Below are positions 1 to 11,528 of a stretch of DNA of 64,000 nucleotides, one piece after another (the first letter of the stretch is position 1; each line of letters begins with the position of its first letter). A program made the translations under genes and the position numbers. Source of the stretch: Pinguiococcus pyrenoidosus (lineage: Eukaryota > Sar > Pinguiophyceae > Pinguiochrysidales > Pinguiochrysidaceae); NCBI GenBank assembly GCA_019677205.1, contig JAAMXY010000040.1, positions 186,001 through 250,000 on the forward strand. The letters are read 5' to 3'. The notes beneath the pieces were generated by a model, which was not told the DNA's origin, did not search any database, and saw only the letters and a list, made by a program, of their open reading frames with translations.

Positions 1-1537
1 GGAGGAGAGGCGCAGCACTGGCGTCAGAATGCCTTCCGCGGCAGATCAATTCTGGCACGGGGAGGCCAGCAATTCCGTGCGCTCACCTGGAACTCGGGTT
101 TCATGCGAATCCCGCACTTGGTCCGCCCTGGCAATGGACAAGGGCCAGCTGTTGGACTTGTGGAAGGGGCTCGCATCGCGCTCGTCGCGCCCGGTCGCCT
201 CGACTCCGATCGCTCGACGACTGCATCTCTCTAGGCGATCGTCAAAACCACTGCCCCCGAAGTAGTCCCCCTCGTATCTACATACATACAGACATTCATA
301 CGCGCATCGCTGTTAGCACTTCGCCACAGCTCCGTCTGCGCGCATCCTGCTGCACGGTCGCGCGCGCAGCGTGTCCCCGCGCGCCTGCGGCCTCTCCCGG
401 AACTTGGTGCGCGCGAAATCCTCACCTTCTGTCTCGCGTGCGGCGGTGGGGCGCACGCCGCCAGTTTTGCCGGTGGCTGAGCATCAGTTCCTTTCGGACC
501 ACGTGTCGCGCTCGCTCTGTCTTCGGCGTTAGCTCGTCTCCGTTCGTGTCGGTACCGGCGCAGTAGCTCTCGTGTGAATTCCTTTCGCTGGGGTGCGTTG
601 CTGAGGCCTTTGGTGTCGTGCCTGTCTTGGGTCTGAGGCTTTGACGCGCCGCGCACTGTGCGGACACTAAATCGCGCCGGCTTTGTCGTCGGATTCGAGC
701 CAATCATGACGCGGACAAACTTGACTTCCAGTTCAGAATGCCGGACGGGCCAAGCAATTGGCCCAATGACGTAGCAAGGCAGGTTGACTTTTTGGGCGAT
801 CGTCGCAAAGAGGGTGAAAGACGTGCGCTCGCCAGTGCCCGGTTGAACACATCTAGTGGATAAAAGTTTCACAGTGGGGTATTCAGACATTGTACTGGAG
901 GGTCCTACATTCTGAAATTTCACAACATAAGAGAGGTCTTTATGCTGGACATCTGGGCATGGATGGGCTGCCGAGGTCGCGGCGCCGCGGATTGGCTTCT
1001 ACCGCCGAGACGGCAGCTGTCGGACCGCGGGAGCCAATGGATGTGGTGAAGAAACCGTCAAGACCAGCCGCCGATCTCCGCATAGAAACTCCGCTCTCCA
1101 CAAGTACCTCGTGCCGAGTACCTGAATCTCGAAACGTCGCTTGTGCAGTCGAGGGGCGTTCGCGTGAAAACCCCGGTGGCCCACTCTGATTCGACGAGCG
1201 CCGTAACGCTCCGCTGCCTCCATTGGTCCATTTTGCTCTTTCCACATTGACGCAGCAGTTTCAGTGGCCAGCTGCTGCAAGCTTTTGCCGCCACGGTGTG
1301 GCTATGTCTCAGAAGAGCAAATATTATTCCCGTGTACAAAACCTTTTTTTCCCGGTGCGTTTTCTTTCAAAATCTCCATTAGTTTTCCACTGGTTCCCAC
1401 GAGTCCGTTTCAGGCAACCTTCTCGTTGCTTCTCGATTTTTCTCGATCTGGAGTTGCGGCAGTACATGCGGGCGTGACTACGCACGCGATCTTCGTAGTC
1501 TTTCTGGGATCCTTCTGCGCTTTGAAACGCCCGCCCT
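1..1537. other. No gene recognised
   Basis: Open frames here (for example one on the minus strand between 231 and 923) have Arg/Ser/Ala-rich translations typical of GC-rich non-coding DNA, with no motif I know. CCAAT-type boxes are visible (reverse form at 1221-1226; another near 764-768), and the last few hundred bases are probably the promoter and 5' leader of the glutathione S-transferase that follows. The first ~200 bases could be the edge of a gene outside the window; I cannot tell. Confidence 0.5.
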
Positions 1538-2272
1538 ATGCCGCACTTCCAACCCCTGCTCGCGACTTTCCTCCTGGCTCACACTCTCGTGATCGCGGAC
1601 AAGATGTCTACCATGAAGCTGACGTACTTCGACTTCGGCGGCCGCGCCGAGTACACGCGCCTGGCCTGCGTCATCGGCGGGATCGACTTCGAGAACCACC
1701 TGATCTCCTTCGAGCAGTTCGGGCAGATGAAGGCGTCCGGAGAGCTGCCGCACGGACAAGTGCCGATCCTGGAGATCGACGGCGTGAAGTACCCGCAGTC
1801 CAACAGCCAGCTGCGCTACGTGGGAAAGCTCGCCGGCCTGTACCCGGAAGACCCCCTCGAGGCGCTTCGAGTCGACGCGTACGTCGACTTTGCCGAGGAT
1901 ATGGCCGTGCCGGTCGGCGCGACCATATCACGCAAGCGCTTTGGCCTCCCGGACTTTGCGGACGAGGACGAGAAGAAAGCGGCGCGCGAGCAGCTCGCGT
2001 TCGAGCTGCTTCCCCCCCTGCTGCAGCAGCTGGAGAAGAAGCTCGCCGACAATGGCACCGGATGGTGCGTCGGGGACTCCTGCACCATCGCCGACCTGCG
2101 GTGGTACCAGCCGCTCAATACCGTTCTCAGCGGGACGCTCGACTACGTGCCGCCCAGCATCCTGGACGCCTATCCCCTGGCCAAAGGCTTGGTGGACAAG
2201 GTGAAGAGCATCCCCGCGGTGCATGCTTGGTACGAGGCCGAGGCCGCCCGCAAGGCTTCTTCGTCTTCTTAA
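1538..2272 (+). CDS. Glutathione S-transferase, sigma/alpha-like
   Basis: Single-exon 244-residue protein that should conjugate glutathione to electrophiles or act as a glutathione-dependent isomerase. The N-terminal thioredoxin fold starts KLTYFDFGGRAEYTR, with the Tyr in the catalytic position used by alpha/mu/pi/sigma-class GSTs; QVPILEIDG carries the cis-Pro that binds glutathione and QSNSQLRYVG is the usual Gln-Ser gamma-glutamyl contact. The C-terminal all-helical half (about residues 105-235) has the expected length, with WCVGDSCTIADL matching the N-capping box region of GST helix 6. Family members are about 200-220 residues, so the internal ATG at 1604 (MSTMKLTYFDF) gives a standard cytosolic enzyme. 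The first ATG at 1538 adds a hydrophobic leader (PLLATFLLAHTLVIA) that could be a signal peptide or read-through of the 5' leader. Class assignment is less sure than the family. Confidence 0.9.
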   Translation: MPHFQPLLATFLLAHTLVIADKMSTMKLTYFDFGGRAEYTRLACVIGGIDFENHLISFEQFGQMKASGELPHGQVPILEIDGVKYPQSNSQLRYVGKLAGLYPEDPLEALRVDAYVDFAEDMAVPVGATISRKRFGLPDFADEDEKKAAREQLAFELLPPLLQQLEKKLADNGTGWCVGDSCTIADLRWYQPLNTVLSGTLDYVPPSILDAYPLAKGLVDKVKSIPAVHAWYEAEAARKASSSS

Positions 2273-2594
2273 GCTGCGTGCTCGAATGGTAGCGCAGAGC
2301 CTCGCCATGGCATTGAAGTAGCGTGTGCCATGGGGATGCCTGACGGCGCTGCCGCACTGCTGCTCGGCTCCCCCGCTTCGGCTCTACCCTGGAGTAGTCA
2401 TAGCTCGTCTTGAATGTGGTGGCAGCCTGGTGGACTCTCTGCAATATGCTTATTTAGACTAGACAGCTCTTGGCATCCTCTCTCTCCACCCGTACGGCAC
2501 GCAAGCAGGAATACATCTGGGCAAAACACAAGAAACATGGGTGGCTTTCACGACGGGGACATACAAGCTATACAATCGCCGACACGAAGGGCTA

Positions 2595-5433
2595 CTACGA
2601 GATCCACTTGAACACTTCCTCATGCCACTTGGCACTGTTCGCCGGCGAGAGGATCCAGTGAGTCTCGTCGGGGAAATACAGGAGTCTGCGGAGAACCACG
2701 ACGCGGTCAGTACCCGAGTTGCCCCACAACCCCCACAACCCCCACGACCCCCCAAACCCCCAAAACCCGGTTGCGATCCAGTACCTTGACGTGACTCCCA
2801 GCCGCTGCAGCGCGGTAAAGGTGGCGAAGCCGTTGCCGTCGTCCACGCGGAAGTCGTGGCCGCTGTGGACCACCAGCGTCGGTGTCCTCCAGTTGCGAAT
2901 GTTGGCGACGGGATTCCACTTCTCGTAGAGCGACGCCGGACTCGCCGGATCGTCGGGGGAGCCTTCGAAGGGGAGGCCCCCGAACTCATGCTCGATGAAC
3001 CACAACTCATCTGTGGTGAAGAAGAAGTTGCGCGTGTCGAAGATGCCACCATGCACCACCAGGCGCGTGAAGCGATCCGTCTGGCCGTTGATCCAGTTCA
3101 CCATGTAGCCGCCGTAGGACGCACCGAGGCCTGCAGGGATTCCGACCACGAGGCCAAGGCGTGAGGGTTCTCCAAGGCCACGACGATCGCCCACTGAGCT
3201 GGTCGCTAGGAAGATGAGAAAACGCTCACCGTAGACTCGCTCGGCGTTGATGTAGCTGTACTCCGTGATCGCGTAGTCCACGCCTTTCATGATCGACGAG
3301 TACGGCGCGCCGCCCCAGTCCTCGGTGACGGCGTTCGTGAAAGATTGCCCGTACCCGGTAGAGCCCTTCGCCAAGGCCAAGGAAAGGTGATGTTCGCGTT
3401 CACGTCAGCACTGCACGGCGTGCGGAGCGTGCAGACAAGCTTCCCGGGGCACGCTTTGGACTCACCTGGGGATTCATCACCACGGTTGCGTAGCCCATGC
3501 CAGCGAAAACGCTTGGGTTCCACCGCGTGTTCCACTCGTCATTCCAGGCGCCCTGAAGTCGCGGTGCTTTCAGTCGGTGGGAAGGCGCCAGACTACCTGG
3601 CTTCGGTCGCAAACCTACCTCGGGGCCTCCGTGAATGAGCACCGCCAGGGGATACTTCTTCGCGGGGTCGAAGTTGTACGGCTTGATGATGAAGCCGTGG
3701 ACGGACGTCGCGTCGCCGCCGGTGAACCAGAACTCCTCGGCGTGGTACATGTACACGTTGTCCAGCACGCTCGAGCTGAATCTCGTCAGCTGCGACACCT
3801 GCTGGTCAGTGCGCTCCGTGGGCAGCTCGAGCTTGTAGATCTCCGGCGGGCTGTAGAAGCTGCTGATCAGGAAGATGAGGACGCCGCTCGGCAGCGCGGT
3901 GATGTCGCTGCTCGAGTGCTGGCCGAAGATCTCGACGGGAATCTCGCCCGTGTACTTGTTCATCTCAAAGATTCGAACGTGGCCCCGATCCTGTGCGGTC
4001 AGAAAGACCGTCTCGCCGTCCGGCGCCCAGGCGATGGACTCCACGCTCCGGTCCCAAGCGTCCGTGAGCGTCGTGATCGTCTTCTTGGACAAGTCGTAGA
4101 CGGCCAAACGCACGCTATTGTTGGAGAGAAGGCCTTCAGTTGAGCGGTTTGCAAGTGACGCTGGCTCCATGCGTGACACATGCGCCATACCGGTCGGACT
4201 CGAAGCCCGGCACGTCCATTCGTCCGAAGGCGAGGAAGTCGCCCATGGGACTGAAGCGCGGCAGGATGTCGGCCGCCTTGTTTTCATACGTGACGCACTC
4301 AGGATCCTTGAAAGGCAGCAGGTCGCTGGTGAGGTGCACGATGTAGATGTTCACGTCGGTGCTCCATGCCGTGTCGCTCCTGGCGGAGGTCACGTGTTAG
4401 CGAGCTTCGCAGACCCCGACAGACGTCTGAGCGCGCAGAAGCCAAGGGCATGCCTACCCCGTCTTGGTCGCGAAGGCCACCATCTTCCCGTCCGGGTGAA
4501 TGTCGTAGTCTGAGGTGTCGCCGAAAGGCTTTAGCGGCGAGTCCGCCGCGCTAAGCTCGCTGGACAGACCCTATCGTGGACATCCAGCGTGAGGCGCGCG
4601 CCGACCAGAAGAAGACCAATGGGGCGCGACGGGATGAGCAAACGCACCTGGATGTTCCTGGCTTCATTGGCGGCTACCAGGAGTAGCTCCGTCGTGTACG
4701 GGAGCAGCATCAACTGATTGTGCTTCCCATTCGTCCAGGCGTCCCAGTGCCGGAGCATGAGAGCGTCGAAGACCAAGCCAGTCGACTTGTTCTCGGCTTT
4801 TGCCACGTCGATCAGCGAAGTGGCTGCCATGGATGCCCCCGGATAAAGCTCCGCACTGTGCAGCGAAGACGAAGGTGTTGAGACATGCGAACTACTCCCG
4901 GTGACAAACGCAACCAAGACAGTCCGCGGTCCACGGTCCACGTCGCTTCGCGCGCTTTTGTGCACGACGAGAAACACATGCTTTGCCGCGCCTCACCTGA
5001 AGACGAAGAAGCCTTTCCTCAAGTTGTACTGGAGATTGCTAACCGGCACCGGGAAGTCGGTGATGGGCGTGACTATCCGCGTGGGCAGATCCATGTGCTT
5101 CAGCTGCCCGTTCCGAATGAAGACAATCTGCTCGTCATTGATCCACACGGCGTCGTGGTCCGGCGCCTGGCCGCAGCACATGGAAGTGAGCTGCTGCGTC
5201 GCGGTCTTGTTGCTCAGGTCCACGAGGAAGAGCCCCGTCGCGTCAGCTAACTCCCAATCGTCTGTGTACTGAACATTCGCCACGACCGCTCGAAGCCCGT
5301 TGGGCGAAACCACGGGCTTCCCCGGCCGCGGCAGGGTCAGCATGATCTCAGGCGTCATGGGCCCCAGCGCAGCCACCCTGTGCAGGACAAGCGCCGCGGC
5401 TGTGCAGAGGCTCATTAGCCTTGCCATCGTCAT
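2595..5433 (-). CDS. Secreted S9 family serine peptidase (DPP5/acylaminoacyl-peptidase-like)
   Basis: Predicted extracytoplasmic prolyl-oligopeptidase-family enzyme releasing dipeptides or acyl-amino acids. Nine exons fit: 5433-4997, 4855-4648, 4555-4458, 4379-4191, 4114-3619, 3552-3466, 3365-3230, 3130-2785, 2685-2595, giving about 695 residues, close to fungal DPP5 (~720). An N-terminal signal peptide (MTMARLMSLCTAAALVLHRV) is followed by a beta-propeller with WD-like repeats such as YDIHPDGKMVAFATKTG and SVESIAWAPDGETVF. The C-terminal alpha/beta hydrolase has the nucleophile Ser555 in GASYGGYMVNW, Asp643 in HSGHDFRVDDG and His675 in DETHWI, a complete triad. Start chosen at the ATG that opens the signal peptide; the frame is open further upstream without family sequence. 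The last intron holds a C-rich minisatellite. The family is certain; whether it is DPP5 or another S9C enzyme is inferred. Confidence 0.9.
2717..2770. repeat. C-rich minisatellite inside intron 8 of the S9 peptidase
   Basis: Tandem units close to CCCCCACAA, degenerating to CCCCCAAAA, fill most of a ~99-nt intron. On the coding strand it is a G-rich run (TGTGGGGGT-like), which could affect splicing or form a quadruplex. Confidence 0.7.
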
Positions 5434-5962
5434 CTTCGCTGCAACGCCGCGACCGGCACGTTCGACCCGGTGAAGCGTCCGCGGGCCGCAGGGACGTTGC
5501 CGTCCGACGGGCCAGTGGGGAACGCCTGAGCACTCGCACCGCCTCCAAAGCACCAGCAATTGCGTCGCGACGGCTCGGCAGGACGGGAGGCTTCCCCCGG
5601 GGCACGTTGCGCTCGACGAGTCCCAAGGGTTTCGCCTTCGGCCCTGCAGAGCCCATTCCGAACCGCCAGCCAAAATGGGAAGGTCCGGAGCGGGTCCGGA
5701 TCGATCCCAGGCCCGCTTCTCTTAAGATGATTGTTCACGGATGTCGGAAATTCTAGATGTGAGAGTCTTACACAGTCTCTGTAACGTCCAGAATGCAGGG
5801 GATCGACGTGACAGGTGGACAGACGCGGCGCAGATTGGTTTTATGTCTTCTGTCTTCCGTCTTCTGTCTTGGGTCTTTGTCGCTCGTCGGTTATATGCAG
5901 CGCCGCCGGTGAAAGTGCGACGCGTGGTGATGCGCATCTGGCGATTTCCCGCCAGAACCGCC

Positions 5963-7336
5963 ATGAGTAGACCTGCGTCCAGCCGGCCAGGGGGTATCGA
6001 CACGGAATGGTCCGAGCAAGGGGGCCTCAGCCGGCTCCGAAGCGCGATTGTCAAGTCCACTTCCAGTAACTTCAGCAATGCGTTGAGTCAGAGTCTGCTG
6101 GACAAGAAGACGTTCTCGCCGCTCAACGGCTGCGTTCAGTTCCTCTTGGTGGTCAACAACACCATCTTAGCTTTCGCCGGCCTGTGCGTCATCGCGTTCT
6201 TCTCGTTCCTCTTCGCAACGGACGCGTTGGATCTCTTCCCCTCGCGCTACGTGGACGTCGTCATTGTGCTCACCGGCGCGGCGATCGCGAGCGTCTTCGT
6301 GGCCTTCGCAGGCTGCGTGGGAACGGTGCGCCAGACGCAGAAGTTTGGAATCCTGCAAGGTATCGTCACGCGTCACGAGGTCGCCAGACAGGAAAGGCCG
6401 ACGCGGATGGGATGGAATCAATGGGGGCTGACTCTCGGTTTTCTTTTCTTCGTCTTGCGCTGGTGGAAGGTCGCCGAGTGCTGATGGTGACGTGGATCTT
6501 CGTGGCGCTCTTCCTGTATGCGGCCTTAAGCAGCCTGCTGCGACTGTACACCCTGCGAGAATCCCTCCAGTTCACGATGGACAACACGGAGACCTCGGAG
6601 CTGGATACGTTCGAGCGGGCTGTGGCGCGCGAGTTCAACGATGAGTACTTTGATGCCGTGTGTGGACTGGGCTCCCCCTCGCGGCTTTGGGTAGGTGTCC
6701 AGCCCCTGCGGCGAATTATGCAGCCCTTTCGCTCAAGAGTCGTCTCTCCTACCACGACGATCAGGCACTTGTGAACAACAACTGCCCCGATTTCATGTCC
6801 GAGGAAAGTTGCTCGAGCGAGAGCTCCGAGTGCACAACATGCACGTCCACGTGCGGCGTGTATACGGACGATTTCCTCCCGCTGGACATCGAAGGAGAAG
6901 TCTGCCCCAGCTTGGCGCGATGTCCCAGCGACACGGACTCGACGCTCAGCGGATGCCCCTACGTCAGCTGCCGCGAGGGCCTGCTTGAGGTAGGAAACCC
7001 GTTGCAGCAATCCTCACGTACTCCCTGTGAAAGCGTGACGCTGATCCAAAAATGCGGGATGACATACGACCTAGTTCTTCGTGGACAACTTGAATCCGGT
7101 CATCGCGTTCCTCTTTGCGTTCCTCGTGCTGGCGATGCTCAACATCATCCTCACCACGCTGGCCATCTGCTACAACCCACGGTAAGCCATTGTCCCAGAG
7201 TCTCCTGACGCGGGCTTCCGCGCGAGTTCTCCTGACGCGCTGCTTGTGGTTTCGTAGACTGAGCCTGGAGCAAAAGTTCCTCAAGACCGGCATTGCGCGC
7301 GTTGCACAGCCGCAAGTGCGATCTCCAAGATTCTAG
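5963..7336 (+). CDS. Tetraspanin-like membrane protein
   Basis: Four-TM protein with tetraspanin layout, about 348 residues. Exons that keep phase: 5963-6359, 6479-6690, 6738-6989, 7075-7181, 7258-7336. TM1 is VQFLLVVNNTILAFAGLCVI; TM2 ends AFAGCVGTVRQTQKFG, close to the tetraspanin TM2 signature (GC-G-E/R-N); TM3 is LMVTWIFVALFLYAALSSLL; TM4 is VIAFLFAFLVLAMLNIILTT. The large extracellular loop between TM3 and TM4 is Cys-rich (CSSESSECTTCTSTCG and more), but I do not see the classic CCG motif, so disulfide layout differs from animal tetraspanins. The cytosolic N-terminus is about 50 residues. The 47-nt intron 2 (6691-6737) is the least certain junction. ATG chosen for its context (accgccATGa). 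Probably organises plasma or endosomal membrane microdomains; partners unknown. Confidence 0.75.
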
Positions 7337-8520
7337 CAGGCAGAGATGCGCGACGAGAGATGACGACCTGCCTTGCGGGAGGAGACCCTTGGGGAAAGAA
7401 GACCATCTAGGTCTTGGGCGCCAGTGTGTACCGGAACGTGAAAGTGCGATAGAGCAAGACAAGTTGGCAAAGAACTGTCCTTCGTTGCCTGGGTTTTGGG
7501 TAGCTTTGTCCGGCCCGAGTGGACGTAACCCCCCACGGACGCCGTCCTACCTGGGAAGACGTTTCTCCAGGCGCCATGAGCTGGCCATGTCCTTGGCCTA
7601 CAGCCCTAGCACGACTCGTCTGGTCACTCGCCTCTCGATGGACGCCGCGGGATCATCGCCCAGCTTGGCCTCTGTGTTCGCCGCTTGCGTGTTTCCTTAC
7701 CTACAAAGAAGTAGTACGCCGACAGCGCCGTGCTCTCGCTTTCGTGGACTCCTCCGTTGTTTCCAGCAGCCGCATGTCTCGAAGAGAAGCACGGCGTTCA
7801 CATCACGCGAGGGATTGTACGCATTCCACGCGCCTCAAGGTAATTCCAACCTCCCGCCCAGCCGCGAGAACGAGGAGAGCGGCTCCGAAGGCAGTCGACG
7901 CAGCTGCTGGATCTCTGGCGTCCAAGGAGGTGAGGAGGTGAGTCTTCTTGCTTCGGACCAACCTGAGCGTGCGACAGGCCAAAAACCTACCAGCTATAGA
8001 ATCCTTTGAGCCCCGTGACTGCATTTGTCAGGCGCAGATGGTCCGGATGCGCCAAGGGACACGCGAAACCAGAGAGACACAGGAGACCCACTCGTTCCCA
8101 CCAGCACCCCAACCGGCTGCAGCGCCGAATCCGATCTCCAAGACGTCCGTTGCCCGGCAAAAGCCCTTGCGACTTGCCGAGCAGCCCGAGGATGTCCGTG
8201 GAGGGAAGATCGCGGAGGCGCGGCCAGTGGCGCCTTGGCACGCGTGCGTGGCAGGGTCCGGACCAGAGTCCGGACCAGTCCTTCGGCGTCCAACCCGCGC
8301 CGGGGTCAGCTGACGACCACGCGATCTTCCCTCCAACACTCGATCAGCTGACGGTTTGTGGCGAGCGCCCAGAGCGGCAAAGCGCTCGAGCGCCACAGTG
8401 ACAGCCTGCGTGGCACTCTCTTGTCTTCATCGTGCTCAGAGGGCTCAGCAGCGAGCCTCGCTTTCGCGCACCGGGCGCGTGCCGAGTACCCGAGCTCAGA
8501 GAGCGGTGCTGATAGCTCGC
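7337..8520. other. Intergenic, nothing recognised
   Basis: About 1.2 kb between a tetraspanin-like gene and a HAD gene on the same strand. All frames give low-complexity Arg/Pro/Ser-rich translations with no family motif and no pair of splice sites joining plausible exons. The distal part presumably holds the promoter of the HAD gene. Confidence 0.5.
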
Positions 8521-10011
8521 ATGCCTGTCCCGAGCCGTGTCTTGGCCGCGACGGCGCTTTTTGGCGCCGTTTGCGTCAGTTCTGGCCTGAGCCTCGGCCT
8601 GAATCGGCAAGTCAGCAGCTCGGAGATCGTGAAGGCGCGAAACGTGGCGCCCAGGCTCATCACCTTCGACGCGACTGGCACGCTCCTGCGCCTGAAAGCG
8701 TCGGAGGGCCTTCTGTATCGCGACGCTCTCCTCCAAGAGTTCCCCGACGTGCGCCTGCCTCGACCGGACGCCTTCCAGCAGGCTTTTGACAAGGCGTACC
8801 AGGTGGACCATCCGTTTCAGCCAAGGCCAGAGTCGCCCGTGAGGGTAGCCGCACTGCCTCAGGTGACGCCAACGTTGCTTCTGCCGTCAGGAACAATGCA
8901 TTCGCCAGCCCTGCTTCGGATGTGGAAGCAGCATCAGCTCCGAGGAGTGGTGGCTGCCCGTGATGGAGCAGACCTTCTCCGCGGTACTGAGCTCGAGCAT
9001 CTACGCGGAGGATGGAAAGTGAGTGCCCCCGGTGCCGACGGCGTAGCAGCGGGGAAAAAAAAGTAGGAGCTCATCACCTGGGCTCGTTCAGGGCATGGAA
9101 CGATGAGTTTGTCATGAGTGAGCACGTGGAAGAGATGGACAACGTGTATGCCAATCTCTACTATAACGTGTTCGGTGCAAGCGCTGGCGAAGAGGTACGT
9201 TAGCATGGCGCCGCCAGCTGAAGCTTCTCGGTTCGATCCTCAATGGTGCTCTCGTCGCATCAAGGGAGGAGCATGGGAGCTTCGCCAGGACGTGGATATC
9301 ATCCTGCAGGCGCTGAAAACCGAGCCTGCCTGCGCGGATGTCTGCGTCGGCATAGTGAGCAACTTTGATGACCGCCTTCCGGAGATTCTCGAGTGTCTCG
9401 GGATCGACAAGTACATCGACTTCGTCGTCACGTCAAGACAGGTGCGAAACGTGCCCAATGGCTTTTGTCGCCTTACCGTTCCGGCCTGACATCCAGCGCC
9501 GGCTTGCTCAGGTCGGTCAGGAGAAGCCAAACAGGGTCGTCTTCGATATTGCCATGCAGCGGGCGCGGGCGATCACGGGCGAAGCGGACTTGGAAGGCCC
9601 GCAGTATTGCATGCATGTGGGAGACACTTTCACAACCGATGTAGAAGGTGAGGCCAGCTTCAACTTCAGCTTCCGCTGTTTTGTGTGTTTGGTGTTTGGT
9701 GTTATCTTCTTTCCATAGCTTCGTTGACGCAACCTCGACTATGGTCTACAGGCGCTCACAATGCGGGTTGGCAGTCCATGCTCCTCATGGATGAGGACCC
9801 TGATGCAGACGAGCTCGTCGAAAGCGTTGGGATCGGCACCCGAAACAACATCGAGTTCACGACCATCCTGGACCTTTGGCCAGTGCTTGAGGTAGCTGGT
9901 GTTCTGCGCACAAGCTCTGTTCTTCAACTGCAGACCTCGTTGACCTTGGCTTCTTCTCTGCAGCGATTCGGGGTTGCCGTGCCTGAGCGAGCAATGCGGA
10001 CGACAAGGTAG
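8521..10011 (+). CDS. HAD-superfamily hydrolase (HDHD3-like) with signal peptide
   Basis: Haloacid-dehalogenase-like phosphatase of about 343 residues in seven exons: 8521-8838, 8909-9018, 9092-9194, 9265-9441, 9512-9647, 9752-9891, 9964-10011. Motif I is LITFDATGTLLRLK (nucleophile Asp), motif II the Ser of GIVSNFDDRLPE, motif III the Lys of VGQEKPNRVVFDIA and motif IV MHVGDTFTTDVEGAHNAGW. The block FGCGSSISSEEWWLPVMEQ corresponds to the cap-region signature of HDHD3-type proteins. Unlike those it begins with a hydrophobic leader (VLAATALFGAVCVSSGLSLG), so it is probably exported to the ER/secretory route or, in a secondary-plastid organism, to the plastid. The motif I second Asp is replaced by Thr (DAT rather than DxD), as in dehalogenase and phosphonatase-type members. 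Substrate unknown. Confidence 0.85.
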
Positions 10012-10282
10012 GCCAGCATCCAGGGTGCGCGGCAAAATCCTGGAGGTCACTGACGGGACAAGCTTTTCTCCAGCATCCGAGCAGAGCACTACCACAGCGA
10101 AGTGGGCTGGCCGTAGAGTGGCGCTGCAGAACGTGGCAAGTGTGTTGGCCGTCTGTCAACTGTCTTGAAATCTGGAGGGGTGGCACCGGTTGGAATGACC
10201 GGAAGAATCAAGTAGCTCGTTCTCACGCAGACACGGCGTCGTTGTCTCACGCGCTTCTCAAGGTACGCCGCGCAGGGAAGGC

Positions 10283-11038
10283 CTAGCCTCTCCCCCGAAA
10301 GCCGCCCCGGCCTCGGCCACGGAAGCCCCCGCCGCCACGGCCTCCACCAAATCCCCCGCCGCCACGGCCTCCACCAAATCCCCTGCCGCGACCTCTGCCC
10401 CTGCCTCTCCCGCCGCCCCCTCGGAAGCCTCCTCTGCCACCTCGCCCGCCTCCTCTTCCCCCACGCCCGCCGCCGCCGCCGCCACCGGCTGAGGGGTTCG
10501 TGAAGCGGGTGAGCAACAGCAGCTTCATTGGGCTGATGTAGATCTTGTCGTCCTTCTGGAACGAATCCGCGCTGATGCCTTCGTCTGGCTTGACGGTGAA
10601 ATACACCTCGTTGATGGGCCCCATGATCTCATCCAGCTTGCCGATCTTCGAGATATTCTCCAGATACACAGGCGCGTTGAAGTACGGAATGTCCTTGTTG
10701 GTCAAGCGGAAGAACATCTCCCCCTCAACGCTGTGCACGAAAGATCCCAACTCCACCACACGGTCCGGAGGCCCTTCCTCGAAGCGTCCACGGCCGCCGC
10801 CACGCCCTCCCCGACCCCCTCTTCCTCGAAAGCCTCCACCACCGCGAGGACTGCGGCCTGCAACAGAGCGAAGCATTTGTTTGTTTGCTTAGTTCAGAGC
10901 AGTAGAGAGAGAGAGAGAAAAAGAGAGAGAGAAAGCCAAAGGTGAAGTCTGGATCATCCTCGGAGATAAGGCTGATCTCACACGCAAGGAGAGAGTAAGA
11001 GAACGTGGGGCCTCACCTCCTCTCCCACGGAACGACAT
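10283..11038 (-). CDS. GAR1: H/ACA snoRNP protein GAR1
   Basis: Core subunit of H/ACA small nucleolar RNPs, which pseudouridylate rRNA and snRNA. Two exons: a 22-nt first exon (11038-11017) encoding MSFRGRG and part of a Gly, and 10857-10283; 198 residues. The conserved core runs from [20 protein letters not shown] through [20 protein letters not shown] to [16 protein letters not shown] and is flanked by RGG-rich arms at both ends, the classic GAR1 architecture. The C-terminal GAR domain is unusually long (over 70 residues, runs of GGRGG and GRGRGRG) and its codons are almost all G/C. The tiny first exon is needed to start the protein with MSFRG as in yeast. Divergently paired with the homeodomain gene. 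Confidence 0.96.
10904..10936. repeat. GA-rich simple repeat in the GAR1 intron
   Basis: An imperfect (GA)n tract, polypyrimidine on the coding strand, lies in the only intron of GAR1 close to its acceptor and may act as a long polypyrimidine tract. Confidence 0.7.
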
Positions 11039-11528
11039 GGTTTCTCTTCAAGCCTCCGTGAAGCTTATAGACGCGATCTTTACGCCGCGCAAGGCGCGCG
11101 TTTTCGCCGCACAGGACAGAGACGATGATCGCCGGATTGCGCTGACTTCATTTCGATCTTGATATAGCCCAAGATCGATAGTGAGATCGGAATTGGAAAC
11201 TTGATCGAAGTCGCTATAGTATTGGTCTAGAGTGATGAGGCTTCTTCACGACGCGGATTGGCTGAAAACCCACGAATGCCGAGGCAGCGAAACTAGACGG
11301 GGAGAAGGCCCCATCGACAAGAGGGGCGCATCGCACGCAGACCATCTCGAGGCTCTGTCTCGCGCACGAAGTTCTGTCTCGCTCACGAAGCTCTGGAAAA
11401 TCGCGTGGAGGTAGAACAAGACAAGGCAAAGCGCAGCGAAGTGCCCTGTGCAGCGAAGGAGAACTGCATCTCTTTCTTCTGCGGGAGGTGGCCTCTGCAG
11501 AGTCCTTTGCAGGAGCGCGACGTTCCAA
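11039..11528. promoter_or_regulatory. Divergent promoter region GAR1 / homeodomain gene
   Basis: About 490 bp separate the two divergent start codons. The centre (about 11140-11220) is AT-richer than its surroundings and contains the short inverted words AGATCGATAGTGAGATCG and CTTGATC/GATCAAG-like pairs. No TATA box is obvious. The region must contain both promoters unless the genes share one. Confidence 0.5.

Noticed and set aside
231-923. 230-codon minus-strand frame
   Set aside because: Low-complexity Arg/Ala/Ser composition, no motif and no ATG-supported homologous start; not reported as a gene.
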